Shown piece after piece: positions 27,527-36,401 of a DNA stretch of 64,000 nucleotides. Under the pieces are notes generated by a model. That model was not told the origin of the DNA. It did no database searches and saw only the letters and a program-made list of their open reading frames with translations. The DNA comes from CAWCWN01 sp963799245 (lineage in GTDB: Bacteria > Chloroflexota > Ktedonobacteria > Ktedonobacterales > Ktedonobacteraceae), in NCBI GenBank assembly GCA_963799245.1, contig CAWCWN010000003.1:2170001-2234000 (forward strand). The letters are read 5' to 3'. A program made the translations under genes and the position numbers. The stretch's first letter is position 1; each line of letters begins with the position of its first letter.

Positions 27527-28888
27527 ATGTCCAACGTTGAAAGCAGATGTATGCAGGAAGAAATCAACAGTGCGCAGGAGAGTATGCTCTATGTCGCCCC
27601 CACCAGCCTTTTACGCGGCGAGCCTGACCTGCCATCATCGAAATATTACACGCTGCGCTATCTCCTGGCAGCCGCCCTGGCCAGGGGCGAGAGCACGCTG
27701 GCCTTTCCTGCGCTGAGTGACGACAGCGACGCGCTTTTCAGGGGCTGCCAGGCCCTGGGCGTGCGCTTAAGCTGGCGCGATGAGCGTCGTTCACTTTTGC
27801 AGGTCGCAGGTGTTGGGCGTCCACGGCGAGAGGGAGCTGTCACTATCAATGTCGGCAATGCCGGAGCTGTGCTGAGGATGCTGTTAGCTCTGGGGGCATT
27901 TCTGCCTGAAGTCACCTTTATTACTGATCATCCCCAGTCGCTGGGCAGGCGACCCAATCGCGAATTATTGCAGGCGTTGAACTCTCTGGGGGCCGTCTGC
28001 GCGGGCATGGGTGAGGATGGGTTTTTGCCGATCACAATCCACGGCGGCAGCCTGCATGGCGGTCGCGTGACAATTTCGGGCGCGCGCAGCTCACAGTTCC
28101 TGAGCTCGCTGCTCTTTATGGCCCCTTTACTGGGTGAAGACCTACTCATAGATGTCGTAGATACTCTGAAATCACAGGCATTGATACAGGTGACACTCGA
28201 TGTATTGCGCGAGGCGGGTATCGTTGTCAGGCACGACAGCGCGCTGCGGCATTTTTCTATTGCTGCTGGCCAGGCATATACGCCGCGCCACTACACCGTA
28301 CCCGGAGATTATCCCGCGGCGGCCGCGTTGTTAGCCGCCTGCGCCGTAATGAGCGATCCGGGCAGTCGGCTGCGCCTGGAACGCCTGCGCCAGGGAGAAC
28401 AGGATGGCGACCTGCTGCTGGCTGCTTTGCGCTCCATGGGCGCCGAGATAAGCGTCGTGGGAGATGTACTCACGCTGCGAGGGGGGCGGCGTTTACGAGC
28501 TATCGAACTGGATGGGGATAGAGTCATTGATAGTATTCCGGTACTGGTGGCGGCCGCGTGTTTTGCTGAAGGGGAGAGTATTTTCTATAATGTTGAAAGC
28601 CTGCACTATAAGGAATCAGACCGCATCGATGATTTGTGTAGCGAACTGCGCAAGGCAGGCTGTATGGTAACACCGCGCCAGGATGCGATCATCGTGTGCG
28701 GGCAGCCGCAAGGTGTGGAAGGGGGTGTGCGCGTGGACGGTCATTCCGATCATCGTCTCTTGATGGCGCTGGCGATTGTGGGTATGCGCAGCAGGCGTGG
28801 CCTGACCCTGACCGGCGTCGAGCATATTGCTAAAAGCTATCCTCACTTCTTTGCGGATCTACGACGCCTGGGTGCCACCATAACATAA
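27527..28888 (+). CDS. aroA: 3-phosphoshikimate 1-carboxyvinyltransferase (EPSP synthase-like)
   Basis: About 453 residues. The start is uncertain: ATGs at 27527, 27551 and 27581 are in frame, the last with AGGAG close by, and a frame from 27404 is open. Joins PEP to shikimate-3-phosphate. Conserved blocks: INVGNAGAVLRML, SGARSSQFLSSLLF, KESDRI and DGHSDHRLLMALAI. The substrate loop at the N-terminus is divergent: SSKYYTLRYLLAA in place of the common DKSISHRALL, keeping Lys and Arg but replacing the Ser after Lys. No other shikimate genes are next to it. Glyphosate response cannot be judged. Confidence 0.87.
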   Translation: MSNVESRCMQEEINSAQESMLYVAPTSLLRGEPDLPSSKYYTLRYLLAAALARGESTLAFPALSDDSDALFRGCQALGVRLSWRDERRSLLQVAGVGRPRREGAVTINVGNAGAVLRMLLALGAFLPEVTFITDHPQSLGRRPNRELLQALNSLGAVCAGMGEDGFLPITIHGGSLHGGRVTISGARSSQFLSSLLFMAPLLGEDLLIDVVDTLKSQALIQVTLDVLREAGIVVRHDSALRHFSIAAGQAYTPRHYTVPGDYPAAAALLAACAVMSDPGSRLRLERLRQGEQDGDLLLAALRSMGAEISVVGDVLTLRGGRRLRAIELDGDRVIDSIPVLVAAACFAEGESIFYNVESLHYKESDRIDDLCSELRKAGCMVTPRQDAIIVCGQPQGVEGGVRVDGHSDHRLLMALAIVGMRSRRGLTLTGVEHIAKSYPHFFADLRRLGATIT

Positions 28889-29001
28889 ACGCCTCTCTGG
28901 AAAAAGCGCCTGCGAGATGATACAATAGTTCGTGATAAATGAAGCGCTACCTGTTGTTTGCATGGCGTTGGGGAGTGTGGCTTGCTTGAAAGGACACGAT
29001 C

Positions 29002-29298
29002 GTGTACAGGTTCAAAGGCTTCGATAGCGCACAATGTGGCGATAACATGTCTGCACTCGAGGCTGTCGTCAATGCCTGGATGGAATCAGAGCATCCGCGT
29101 ATTCGCCATGTCTGCCAGAATATGCGTGGTGAGCATATCCTGCTCAGTTTTGTCTATGAGGTCACGCGCGAACTGGAGCAGCTTGTTAGCGCCCAAACGC
29201 AGGCGACGGAAAATTTACCACGCTTTTATGATGATGAATATGTTGAGGAACGTCCTACCAATCCGCGTATACCGGCGACTCCTCCACCCATGCACTGA
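29002..29298 (+). CDS. Small conserved-looking protein, unknown
   Basis: 98 residues from a GTG start with AAAGGA eight bases before. It is acidic and mostly helical, with no membrane segment. The C-terminus is Pro-rich (NPRIPATPPPMH). No family was recognised. It sits 51 bp before the radical SAM gene in the same direction, so the two may be cotranscribed. The ribosome site and codon usage favour a real gene. Confidence 0.55.
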   Translation: MYRFKGFDSAQCGDNMSALEAVVNAWMESEHPRIRHVCQNMRGEHILLSFVYEVTRELEQLVSAQTQATENLPRFYDDEYVEERPTNPRIPATPPPMH

Positions 29299-29349
29299 AG
29301 AGCGGTGCTCACGCAAATGTAAGAAATGTAAACGTACGCTAGGATATCG

Positions 29350-30606
29350 ATGACTACTCCATACCTGGTTTATTGTACCTCCGCGGGAGAGATCCTCGAG
29401 GAGCCGCGCTTGCAGGCGCTGGCGTTTGGTAGCCGGCCTTTAGAGGCGGATGATCTTATTCCCTTACCTGATGGGGTGACGCTGGCGATGATGCCTGATC
29501 GCCTGGCCGTCGGACTGCGGCGCGACGGCCAAAGCCAGACTCTCGCCGGCGCTCGCGGTTGGGCGGCCGCGGCCCTGCTGCCGATCGGCTACACACGCAC
29601 GCTTTTGCCGGCCTATGAAAAAATGCCGGGAACTGAGCCTCTGCCTTTTTTCGGCTATAGCGCCGTGGCCGGCATGCATGGGCGTTATTATGTCGCGGCC
29701 ATGAAGACCGATGATCCACGTAAATGGCGCCCGCGCGCTTTTAATGAACGTGCCCTGAAGCGCCTGGTGCGAGAGAAGCAGGCGGCATACCCGGCTAATC
29801 GCATTGTGCAGCAGCATGCTCATTGTGCGCTTGACTACGCCTGCCCCACCGCCAGCAACCTCTTTTTTGGCCGCTGGGAGATGGCGATTGCCGTTTCACC
29901 CGGCTGTAACGCACGCTGTATTGGTTGTATCTCGAAGCAGGAAGAAGAAGATTTAATCTCACCGCAGGACCGCCTGACCTTTATTCCCAGCATTGAGGAG
30001 ATCGTCGAGGTTGCGCTTCCCCATCTGGAGGGAGCGGAGGATGCCATCATCAGTTTCGGCCAGGGGTGTGAAGGCGAGCCGCTCTTGCAGTGGCGACGCA
30101 TCGAGCAAGCGATCAAGGCCATACGCAAGCGCACGGATAAAGGCGTCATCAATATCAACACCAACGCCAGCAACCCACGCTGGCTCCAGCGGCTCTATGA
30201 TGCCGGCCTGGACACCTTGCGCGCCAGCACTATTTCAGGGCATCCGCAGACCTACTCGGCCTATTACAGGCCTCTGGGTTACAGCTTCGAGGATGTCAAG
30301 GAATCGCTGAAGCGCGCGCGCACTGCGGGCGTCTATACCTCTATTAATCTGCTCAGCTTTCCAGGTATGATCGACCGCGAACGCGAGGTGGAGGCTCTCC
30401 TCTCCTTCGTTAAAGAGACGGGGCTGAGGCTGATACAGCTGCGCAACCTGAATATCGACCCGGAGGTGCTGTTGCCGCGTATGCCAGAGCTCACCAGCCT
30501 GGGCAGGGCCCTGGGGATGCGGAAATTGATCGAGACGCTGCAACGCGAGGCTCCCGAGGTCGAGCTCGGCAATTTCACGCGCCCTGTGAAACGCGTGTTG
30601 GCGTAA
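29350..30606 (+). CDS. Radical SAM protein, function unknown
   Basis: A 418-residue protein. The iron-sulfur motif is the CNARCIGC block (CxxxCxxC) at about residue 186 (AVSPGCNARCIGCISKQ), and the SAM-binding glycine region is SFGQGCEGEPLL. The TIM barrel continues with NINTNASNP and DTLRASTISGHPQTYSAYYRP. An N-terminal domain of about 170 residues precedes the barrel. The spacing and surrounding text resemble uncharacterised Chloroflexota radical SAM proteins. No peptide or cofactor genes are nearby to name a substrate. Confidence 0.88.
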   Translation: MTTPYLVYCTSAGEILEEPRLQALAFGSRPLEADDLIPLPDGVTLAMMPDRLAVGLRRDGQSQTLAGARGWAAAALLPIGYTRTLLPAYEKMPGTEPLPFFGYSAVAGMHGRYYVAAMKTDDPRKWRPRAFNERALKRLVREKQAAYPANRIVQQHAHCALDYACPTASNLFFGRWEMAIAVSPGCNARCIGCISKQEEEDLISPQDRLTFIPSIEEIVEVALPHLEGAEDAIISFGQGCEGEPLLQWRRIEQAIKAIRKRTDKGVININTNASNPRWLQRLYDAGLDTLRASTISGHPQTYSAYYRPLGYSFEDVKESLKRARTAGVYTSINLLSFPGMIDREREVEALLSFVKETGLRLIQLRNLNIDPEVLLPRMPELTSLGRALGMRKLIETLQREAPEVELGNFTRPVKRVLA

Positions 30607-30665
30607 GTCTCTATCTTCTCACACTCAGCCTATAGGTCCTGCCCTCCGGCCAGTTCTTCTTGGGC

Positions 30666-31829
30666 TTAGCGACCGGCGGCGGAATTGCTGGCCTTGCGCA
30701 GCAGGCGGCGGCACGCCGCGGCGACGGGATCGACCTCCAGCAGCGCCAGGCAGTCCCGGGTGGCGCAGCCCGCGGGTGTTCCCAGGTCGTGACCACGATA
30801 GAAGCAGGGCATACATGGCAGGTCCAGGCGCACGATCTCGGCCTGTTGTCCCGGGGGAGCGGCGGTGAACGGTCCCCAGGCCATGGCATTCGTCAGGCCG
30901 AAGATAGCAACGGTGGGCGCGCTCCCTGCAACCGCGAGCTGGACAAGCGCGGAGTCGTTGCCCACAAAGAGGTCAACCTGCTCCAGGATGGCCGCGCTAG
31001 CCTTTATGCTGCCTCTACCCGCCAGGCTGCGTACAGGAACGGGGGTTTGCAGCCGGGCGATGATCTGCTGGTGCAGCTCTGCCTCTTCTGGTCCACCCAT
31101 GAGAAGCACCTGCCCACCTACGTCGCTAAACAGGCTATCTGCCAGGCCGGCGAAACGTTCAGGCGCCCAGCGACGCGCCAGACTGTAGCCGCCACTGCCG
31201 GGGTGCATGGCGATGATGGGGCGCCGGATGGCCTGCGGGCCCTCCTGTTCATAGAGGATATGCCAGGCCTGGCGGTGATCTTCTTCACTTAAGGGCACCA
31301 GCAGGCGTTTGTCGTCTGTGGTGGCTCCGACCGCCTGCGCCAGGGCGAGGTTGTACTCGGCTTCATGCATGGCTCCAAAGCCATGATCTGGCACGCGCAC
31401 ATTGAGGAACCAGCCGTGCCCGTTATTAAGGCCCACGCGCCAGTGCGCGCCCGTAGCTCGCAATAGGAGCTGGTGTTTTAAGCGGCCAAAGGGGAGAGTG
31501 AGGTGATGGCACAGCAGGACGGCATCGTAGTGCGTATCATGGAGGTCATGCCAGAATGAGGTGAGACGTAACAGGTTGCGCGGGTTTTTGAGCAACTGCT
31601 GCGGATAATCAAAGAGATATTTATCTAGCACGATGATATGGTCAAGGGCCTCCCAACCATTGAGAAGACCGGCCGAGTCCGGTGTTACCAGCAGGTCAAG
31701 GCGAGCCTGCGGGTATGTCTCTCGCAGGGCGCGCAGGGTTGGCGTAGCTAGCAAGAGGTCGCCAATACCAGCCATTTTGATGACCAGGATACGTGCGTCT
31801 GGCGCAAGGCGTATAGATTGAGTACTCAT
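30666..31829 (-). CDS. Glycosyltransferase family 9, fourth gene of block
   Basis: 387 residues, GT-B fold, heptosyltransferase-like. The N-terminus has RILVIKMAGIGDLLLATPTL; the donor region has IAMHPGSGGYSLARRW and VGNDSALVQLAVAGSAPTVA. Near the end is a cysteine set (CMPCFYRGHD, then CATRDC) common in WaaF-like proteins. Its ATG overlaps the previous stop (ATGA), so expression is coupled. It probably adds a sugar to a surface glycan. The donor need not be ADP-heptose. Confidence 0.9.
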   Translation of the reverse strand: MSTQSIRLAPDARILVIKMAGIGDLLLATPTLRALRETYPQARLDLLVTPDSAGLLNGWEALDHIIVLDKYLFDYPQQLLKNPRNLLRLTSFWHDLHDTHYDAVLLCHHLTLPFGRLKHQLLLRATGAHWRVGLNNGHGWFLNVRVPDHGFGAMHEAEYNLALAQAVGATTDDKRLLVPLSEEDHRQAWHILYEQEGPQAIRRPIIAMHPGSGGYSLARRWAPERFAGLADSLFSDVGGQVLLMGGPEEAELHQQIIARLQTPVPVRSLAGRGSIKASAAILEQVDLFVGNDSALVQLAVAGSAPTVAIFGLTNAMAWGPFTAAPPGQQAEIVRLDLPCMPCFYRGHDLGTPAGCATRDCLALLEVDPVAAACRRLLRKASNSAAGR

Positions 31830-33193
31830 AAAATAGAATTTTCCCCTTGTATGGGTGCTTCATTGCCCGTGGAGATGGGTCCCGCGGAGTGCATATTTTG
31901 CGCCAGTTTTTGCCGGGCCACTGCAAGCACGCGGGCCGGCAGAATATTTTTCATACACTGCGTGGTGTAGAAGCGACAATCTGCAGTCTCCCTGGCATTG
32001 TAACATGGGCTGCACCAGATGGGACTGCGTAAAACGCTGGCAGCGGGGCTGACGGGGCCGCAAAGAGCAGGATTGGTAGGGCCATAAATGCCGATGATAG
32101 CTGTGCCGCAGGCCACACCCATGTGCAGGGGACCGCTATCACCGCTGATTAACAGGTCGGCTCGTGATAAAAGTGCGGTCAGCTGGGTAAGGCTGGTTTT
32201 GCCCGCCAGGTTCAGCGCCTGCTCTTGCATTTGCCGGATCACGGCCTCGATCTGCGGCAGGTCTGCGGGAGCCCCCGTCAGAACGACTTGGGCACCCTCC
32301 CTGCTGATCAAACGATCTATCAGCAGCGCCCAGTATGGAATTGGCCAGCGTTTGGATTGCCCGTTATTTGAGTTGATATGACAGACGATCAAGGCTTTGT
32401 CCGGTTGAGCTCCGGCCCTGCTCAGCAGCTGCTCAAGCTCCTGGCGTGTCTGCTCATCGACATACAGGCGGGGGATGCGGTCAGCCTGTGTCAGCGTTGC
32501 GCCTGCCGCGCGCGCAAGCTCCAGGCAATAGTCAACTTCGTGTCTGTTGTCCAGCGGAGCGTAGTGGCGCGAGCGCCCGGGTATCCCACCGCGGACGCTA
32601 TCGGTCATGAAGCCAGGATAACCTTCCCGGCCATAGCCAACGCGGCGCGTAGCTCCGCTGGCGAGCGCCAGGACGGCGGCCCAGCTGGAGTAAACGCTGA
32701 TGGCCAGGTCGTAGTGGCGCGAGCGCATTCTACCCAGCAAGGCCCGGGCCGCGCGCCAGTTTTGGGGCCGCAACAGGGCCTGCGGGCGCCGCCAGATATT
32801 CGGATCATAGGTGATGATCTCGCTGAGGTTGGGGTCGAAAGTGGCTACCCTGGCGCTGGCAGGAATGGCCAGCAGGTCGATTTCCGCCTGCGGATATGTG
32901 CGTTTCAAGGCGCGCACGACCGTGAGAGAGAGGACAAGATCACCGATCAGGTCCAGGCGAATAACCAGGATGCGCCTGGGATGAAAGGTAGCCGGGGTTA
33001 ATGCTGGATAGCGTTTTCCTCGCCTCTGCAACCAGAGCAGGCAACCTATGATACTCAAAAGCAGGTAGATACCTCTGCCTAAGATACCCCTGCTGGTGCG
33101 AATGACAGCTTTACGCAGCCTGCGCCGCGAGCTGGGTGGCATAGGATAGCCATATGCATCGACGTTACGTAATTGTTCTTCAAGGTATGACAT
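31826..33193 (-). CDS. Glycosyltransferase family 9, third gene of block
   Basis: 455 residues, the longest of the four because of an N-terminal extension of about 75 residues holding one hydrophobic segment (GIYLLLSIIGCLLWL), so it is probably membrane-attached. Then come RILVIRLDLIGDLVLSLTVV, the acceptor domain, and ISGDSGPLHMGVACGTAIIG. The C-terminal cysteines are CSPCYN, then C and C. The start is 18 bp after the upstream gene. The ribosome site is weak, suggesting coupling. Confidence 0.9.
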   Translation of the reverse strand: MSYLEEQLRNVDAYGYPMPPSSRRRLRKAVIRTSRGILGRGIYLLLSIIGCLLWLQRRGKRYPALTPATFHPRRILVIRLDLIGDLVLSLTVVRALKRTYPQAEIDLLAIPASARVATFDPNLSEIITYDPNIWRRPQALLRPQNWRAARALLGRMRSRHYDLAISVYSSWAAVLALASGATRRVGYGREGYPGFMTDSVRGGIPGRSRHYAPLDNRHEVDYCLELARAAGATLTQADRIPRLYVDEQTRQELEQLLSRAGAQPDKALIVCHINSNNGQSKRWPIPYWALLIDRLISREGAQVVLTGAPADLPQIEAVIRQMQEQALNLAGKTSLTQLTALLSRADLLISGDSGPLHMGVACGTAIIGIYGPTNPALCGPVSPAASVLRSPIWCSPCYNARETADCRFYTTQCMKNILPARVLAVARQKLAQNMHSAGPISTGNEAPIQGENSIL

Positions 33194-33211
33194 AGTATTT
33201 CTGCTGCATAT

Positions 33212-34441
33212 CTAACCCGATGTACAACTTGTTTCCTTCCTTAGGAGAGCCGCGCTGGCAGCTTCTACCTGTTGTTGCGGGACCAGGCGCACACACGGGT
33301 GGGCCTGCAGTTCCTGCGAGCTGAAGTCCAGGCGCCCGCAGGGAATGCCGGGACAGGTTGGACAACGCTGCGTTGCTGCGATGACGATATGCCGCTCGCG
33401 ATCTCCCCATGGGCCAAAGATACGTGGATCGGTTGGCCCAAAGATTTGGAGTGTGGGTGTACCCTGAGCTATGGCGAGATGAAGCGGACCACTATCGACT
33501 CCCATTACCAGCTGTGCGCGTTGGAGTAATGCCGCCAGTTGACCGGCGCTCATATTCGTGATCAGGACGGGCGCTGAGGCCATGCCTGCGGCAATCTCTG
33601 CCAACATAGATCGTTCGCCCTGGCTCCCAGTTAGGATGATACGCGCCGTTTGGGCGCCTGTCAATAACCCTGGCAAAGTTTGCGCGCATGCAGACCAGGC
33701 CTCATTGCGCCATAGTTTGACTGCCGCCCCTGTGCCGGGATGGATGACGATGATGCAGGTGTGCTCAGCGATGCTCTCTTTGCGCAGGCGCTCCTCGACC
33801 CATGCCCGCTCCTGCGCTGTTGGCGTGAAGCGCAGGGGATAGAGCTCAGGTGTAAAGGGTTGTGGCAGAGGGGTCTGGCCCAGAGCTGCAAGCGCGGCAC
33901 TGGCCAGGCGAAGATTGGAGATCGTTGCGTGTTCGGGCGCATGGAAGGGGAGGGCCGAGGTCAGAAAGGTCGTTCCCGGCTCAATGGCATAGCCAAGACG
34001 ACGAGGGATACGCGCCAGATAGAGCAGGGCGCCCCCCCACCAGAAATCCGGGCGCAGGTTGATGGCAAGGTCATAGTTGGATTTGCGTAGCTGGCGCGCG
34101 CATTGCCAGAGCAACACATAGGGTGCCAGGGCCTTTTGGGGCGCGCGTTGAAAACCGGGAAATGGGCAGAGAAGAAGACGGTCCAGCGCCGGATGACGTG
34201 CTACTATTTCGCTCGACCAGGGACCAACCATCATTGTGATGTGCGCGCCGTCCAGATGCGCCCGCAGGGCATCCAGGACAGGTGTTGTCAGAAGCAGGTC
34301 GCCAAGGTGATCGGGGCGTAGCAGCAGGATGCGCGGAGACCGCGAAAGCGGCTCCCGGGCGTGGCGTGCAGACAGGCGTGCCCCCGCCAATCCCTTCAGG
34401 CGCACCAGGGCTAATATCAGCGTGCGTAGCAACTGTTTCAC
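33212..34441 (-). CDS. Glycosyltransferase family 9, second gene of block
   Basis: 409 residues starting at GTG, overlapping the previous stop as GTGA with GAGGT before it. RILLLRPDHLGDLLLTTPVL, then IIVIHPGTGAAVKLW and MGVDSGPLHLAIAQGTPTLQ are standard GT9 parts. A cysteine set (RCPTCPGIPC) is near the end. It probably acts in series with its three neighbours on the same glycan. Confidence 0.9.
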   Translation of the reverse strand: MKQLLRTLILALVRLKGLAGARLSARHAREPLSRSPRILLLRPDHLGDLLLTTPVLDALRAHLDGAHITMMVGPWSSEIVARHPALDRLLLCPFPGFQRAPQKALAPYVLLWQCARQLRKSNYDLAINLRPDFWWGGALLYLARIPRRLGYAIEPGTTFLTSALPFHAPEHATISNLRLASAALAALGQTPLPQPFTPELYPLRFTPTAQERAWVEERLRKESIAEHTCIIVIHPGTGAAVKLWRNEAWSACAQTLPGLLTGAQTARIILTGSQGERSMLAEIAAGMASAPVLITNMSAGQLAALLQRAQLVMGVDSGPLHLAIAQGTPTLQIFGPTDPRIFGPWGDRERHIVIAATQRCPTCPGIPCGRLDFSSQELQAHPCVRLVPQQQVEAASAALLRKETSCTSG

Positions 34442-35631
34442 TTTTTTACCTCGTTACCGTACGTGCTGGGGATAAGGCGCTGGACGGCTTGCCACACCTC
34501 GTCTACAGTTACCGCCTGTATGCAGGTGCAGTCTGCGCAGGCTCGCATCTTGCCCAGGTAAAAGCATGGCTGCCCGGCTGGATAGTTTCCCGCAGGGTGC
34601 CAGAGCGCGATATGCCTGGGGTCGTCGAGCGGATAAGGACCATATTCTTGCGGGCTTGTCGGTCCAAAGATGGCGATGACGGGAATGTTGACCGCCGCGG
34701 CCAGGTGCATGGGGCCGCTATCGTTGCCAATGAAGAGGGTGCAAGCCTCAAGCTGCGCGGCCATCTCTCCAAAGCTTGTTTTACCCGTCAGGTCGATGAT
34801 AGTGTCTGGCGGGTAAGTCAGGCCCCTGACGAGCTCCTGGTTGAGGGCTATATCTCCAGGGCCACCAATCAGGAGTATCTGGGCATTCAATGCAGAGATC
34901 AGCCGCTGCGCAAGCTCGCGGAAGCGAGCCAGGGGCCAGCGCTTGACCGTCAGATCCATGCCCGGGTTGCTGCCGCCGCCGCTAAACAGGGCGACGCGCA
35001 TGCGGGTGGGCTGGATCACACCCCGGCGCTCCGCCGGCGCAGGCTCAAAACGCATGCGAGGAGCGTCGATAGATAGACCTATGGCACGCGCCAGGTCAAG
35101 GTAGATATCAGCCTGGTGCTGTAGCTGGGCAGGCGAGCTTGAGACCGCTACGCGATCCGTGAGTGAGAAGCCTCGTCCCAGACTGTCGGGGCCGATACGG
35201 CGCGGCACTCCCGCGAGCCAGGGCAACAGCGTCAGCAGTGGCGAGCGATCAAGCACGAAAGCCATGTCAAAGTGGTGTCGGCGCATTTCCTCGGCCAGGC
35301 GCATATAGCTCCGCAGATTATAATGCCCGCCAATACCCACCGTGCCACTGTCGATGACGCTGTTGACGGTGGGGTGGTGTTCTGGAATAACTTTTGACCA
35401 TGTTCCGGCGACATAGGTAATGCTGGCATGGGGGTAGGCCTGATGGATGACATCCAGCAGGGGTGTTGTCATAATCAGATCGCCCAGGCAGCATGGCTTG
35501 AGAACTACAATAGCTTCCGACCGTCGCCATGCTCGTGCTGTAAATCGGCCCTGTACGCCGTTGAATAGAGCAAAAGGCAGGCGCAGGAGAGAGCAGAGCG
35601 CTGTAATGATACACTGACGCAGTTTACACAC
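34438..35631 (-). CDS. Glycosyltransferase family 9, first gene of block
   Basis: About 397 residues. The best start is GTG 35631, which lies inside the last codons of the zinc-ribbon gene (GTGTGTAA) with AAGGAA before it. The frame is open further upstream to 35748, but that would overlap the previous gene by 125 bp. IVVLKPCCLGDLIMTTPLL, FSGGGSNPGMDLTVKRW and FIGNDSGPMHLAAAVNIPVIA mark the GT9 family. Cysteines near the end (CFYLGKMRACADCTC) match the pattern in the paralogues. Confidence 0.9.
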   Translation of the reverse strand: MCKLRQCIITALCSLLRLPFALFNGVQGRFTARAWRRSEAIVVLKPCCLGDLIMTTPLLDVIHQAYPHASITYVAGTWSKVIPEHHPTVNSVIDSGTVGIGGHYNLRSYMRLAEEMRRHHFDMAFVLDRSPLLTLLPWLAGVPRRIGPDSLGRGFSLTDRVAVSSSPAQLQHQADIYLDLARAIGLSIDAPRMRFEPAPAERRGVIQPTRMRVALFSGGGSNPGMDLTVKRWPLARFRELAQRLISALNAQILLIGGPGDIALNQELVRGLTYPPDTIIDLTGKTSFGEMAAQLEACTLFIGNDSGPMHLAAAVNIPVIAIFGPTSPQEYGPYPLDDPRHIALWHPAGNYPAGQPCFYLGKMRACADCTCIQAVTVDEVWQAVQRLIPSTYGNEVKK

Positions 35632-35869
35632 CTTCGTTTCCTTGAGCTTCCTCGACCGGCGTGTTGCTGTCGCCCGCAGCATGACCTGGCTCTCCTGCCA
35701 GGACAGTGGGTGAGTGAGACGCATGAACATCCTGCACTGGCGCTCCACAGTTATGACAGAAAGCTACGCTGGGCGAGAGGTCTGCCAGGCAGACCTGGCA
35801 GACCTGCCTGTCAGCCGGCGAAACTCCTGGCGGGGTCATTATGACGGTCTCCATACTTCCCAGCGTCAA
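35624..35869 (-). CDS. Small zinc-ribbon protein
   Basis: Up to 81 residues from TTG 35869, which overlaps the previous stop (TTGA). An ATG at 35839 with GGAG before it gives a 71-residue form. The motif CQVCLADLSPSVAFCHNCG is a two-CxxC zinc ribbon (CxxC-x10-CxxC). The rest is acidic and probably disordered. It is wedged between a coiled-coil gene and the GT9 block and coupled to both. It may regulate or scaffold that pathway; this is inference from position only. Confidence 0.65.
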   Translation of the reverse strand: MTLGSMETVIMTPPGVSPADRQVCQVCLADLSPSVAFCHNCGAPVQDVHASHSPTVLAGEPGHAAGDSNTPVEEAQGNEGV

Positions 35870-36324
35870 TGCTCCGACACCTGGAGGAGGGGGGGAAACG
35901 AAGCGCCCTGGGTACTGTCAAGATATGCCTGGTAAGCCGGAGGTGTATAGGTGGCCGGCGCGGGCTCTTCAGTGACAGGTGGATAGGGTATAGGGACAGA
36001 GCTACCAGTCTCAGAGGCTGTCTGGTATGAATTGGATGCGTTTGACTGCGCCTGGCTGCTTTGCAGCTGTTTCAGTTCAAACTGGGCCTGGTTCAATTGC
36101 TGCTGATAGTTTACCAGTTCCTGGCAGAGTGATAGCAATTCGTCCTGGGTCAGTTGACCGGCGAGAAATAAATCCATGGTGCGATTGAAGATCGTTGTTT
36201 GCTGGGTGATAATTTGACGAGATAGTCCATCAATGGTGGAGCGCAAACGTTGTGTTTTCGCGATGCGTGCAGCTTCATGTGACGCCTTCTCCAGGCTACG
36301 TTGCACTGAATCCCACAGCGGCAT
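35866..36324 (-). CDS. Coiled-coil protein, unknown
   Basis: A 152-residue protein. The ATG at 36324 follows AGGAGGAG. Residues 1-95 are heptad-rich helices (SLEKASHEAARIAKTQRL, NYQQQLNQAQFELKQLQ). The rest is a Ser/Pro/Tyr/Gln-rich flexible tail. No membrane helix. No family was recognised. It opens the run that leads through the zinc-ribbon protein into four glycosyltransferases, 77 bp after ispE. Confidence 0.7.
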   Translation of the reverse strand: MPLWDSVQRSLEKASHEAARIAKTQRLRSTIDGLSRQIITQQTTIFNRTMDLFLAGQLTQDELLSLCQELVNYQQQLNQAQFELKQLQSSQAQSNASNSYQTASETGSSVPIPYPPVTEEPAPATYTPPAYQAYLDSTQGASFPPLLQVSEH

Positions 36325-36401
36325 AGACTCCTCCTGCCTGTTACTTGTCGATATCTGTATACATGCGTAGATTTTCAATTGACTTAACAGCTACAATTAT
36401 A

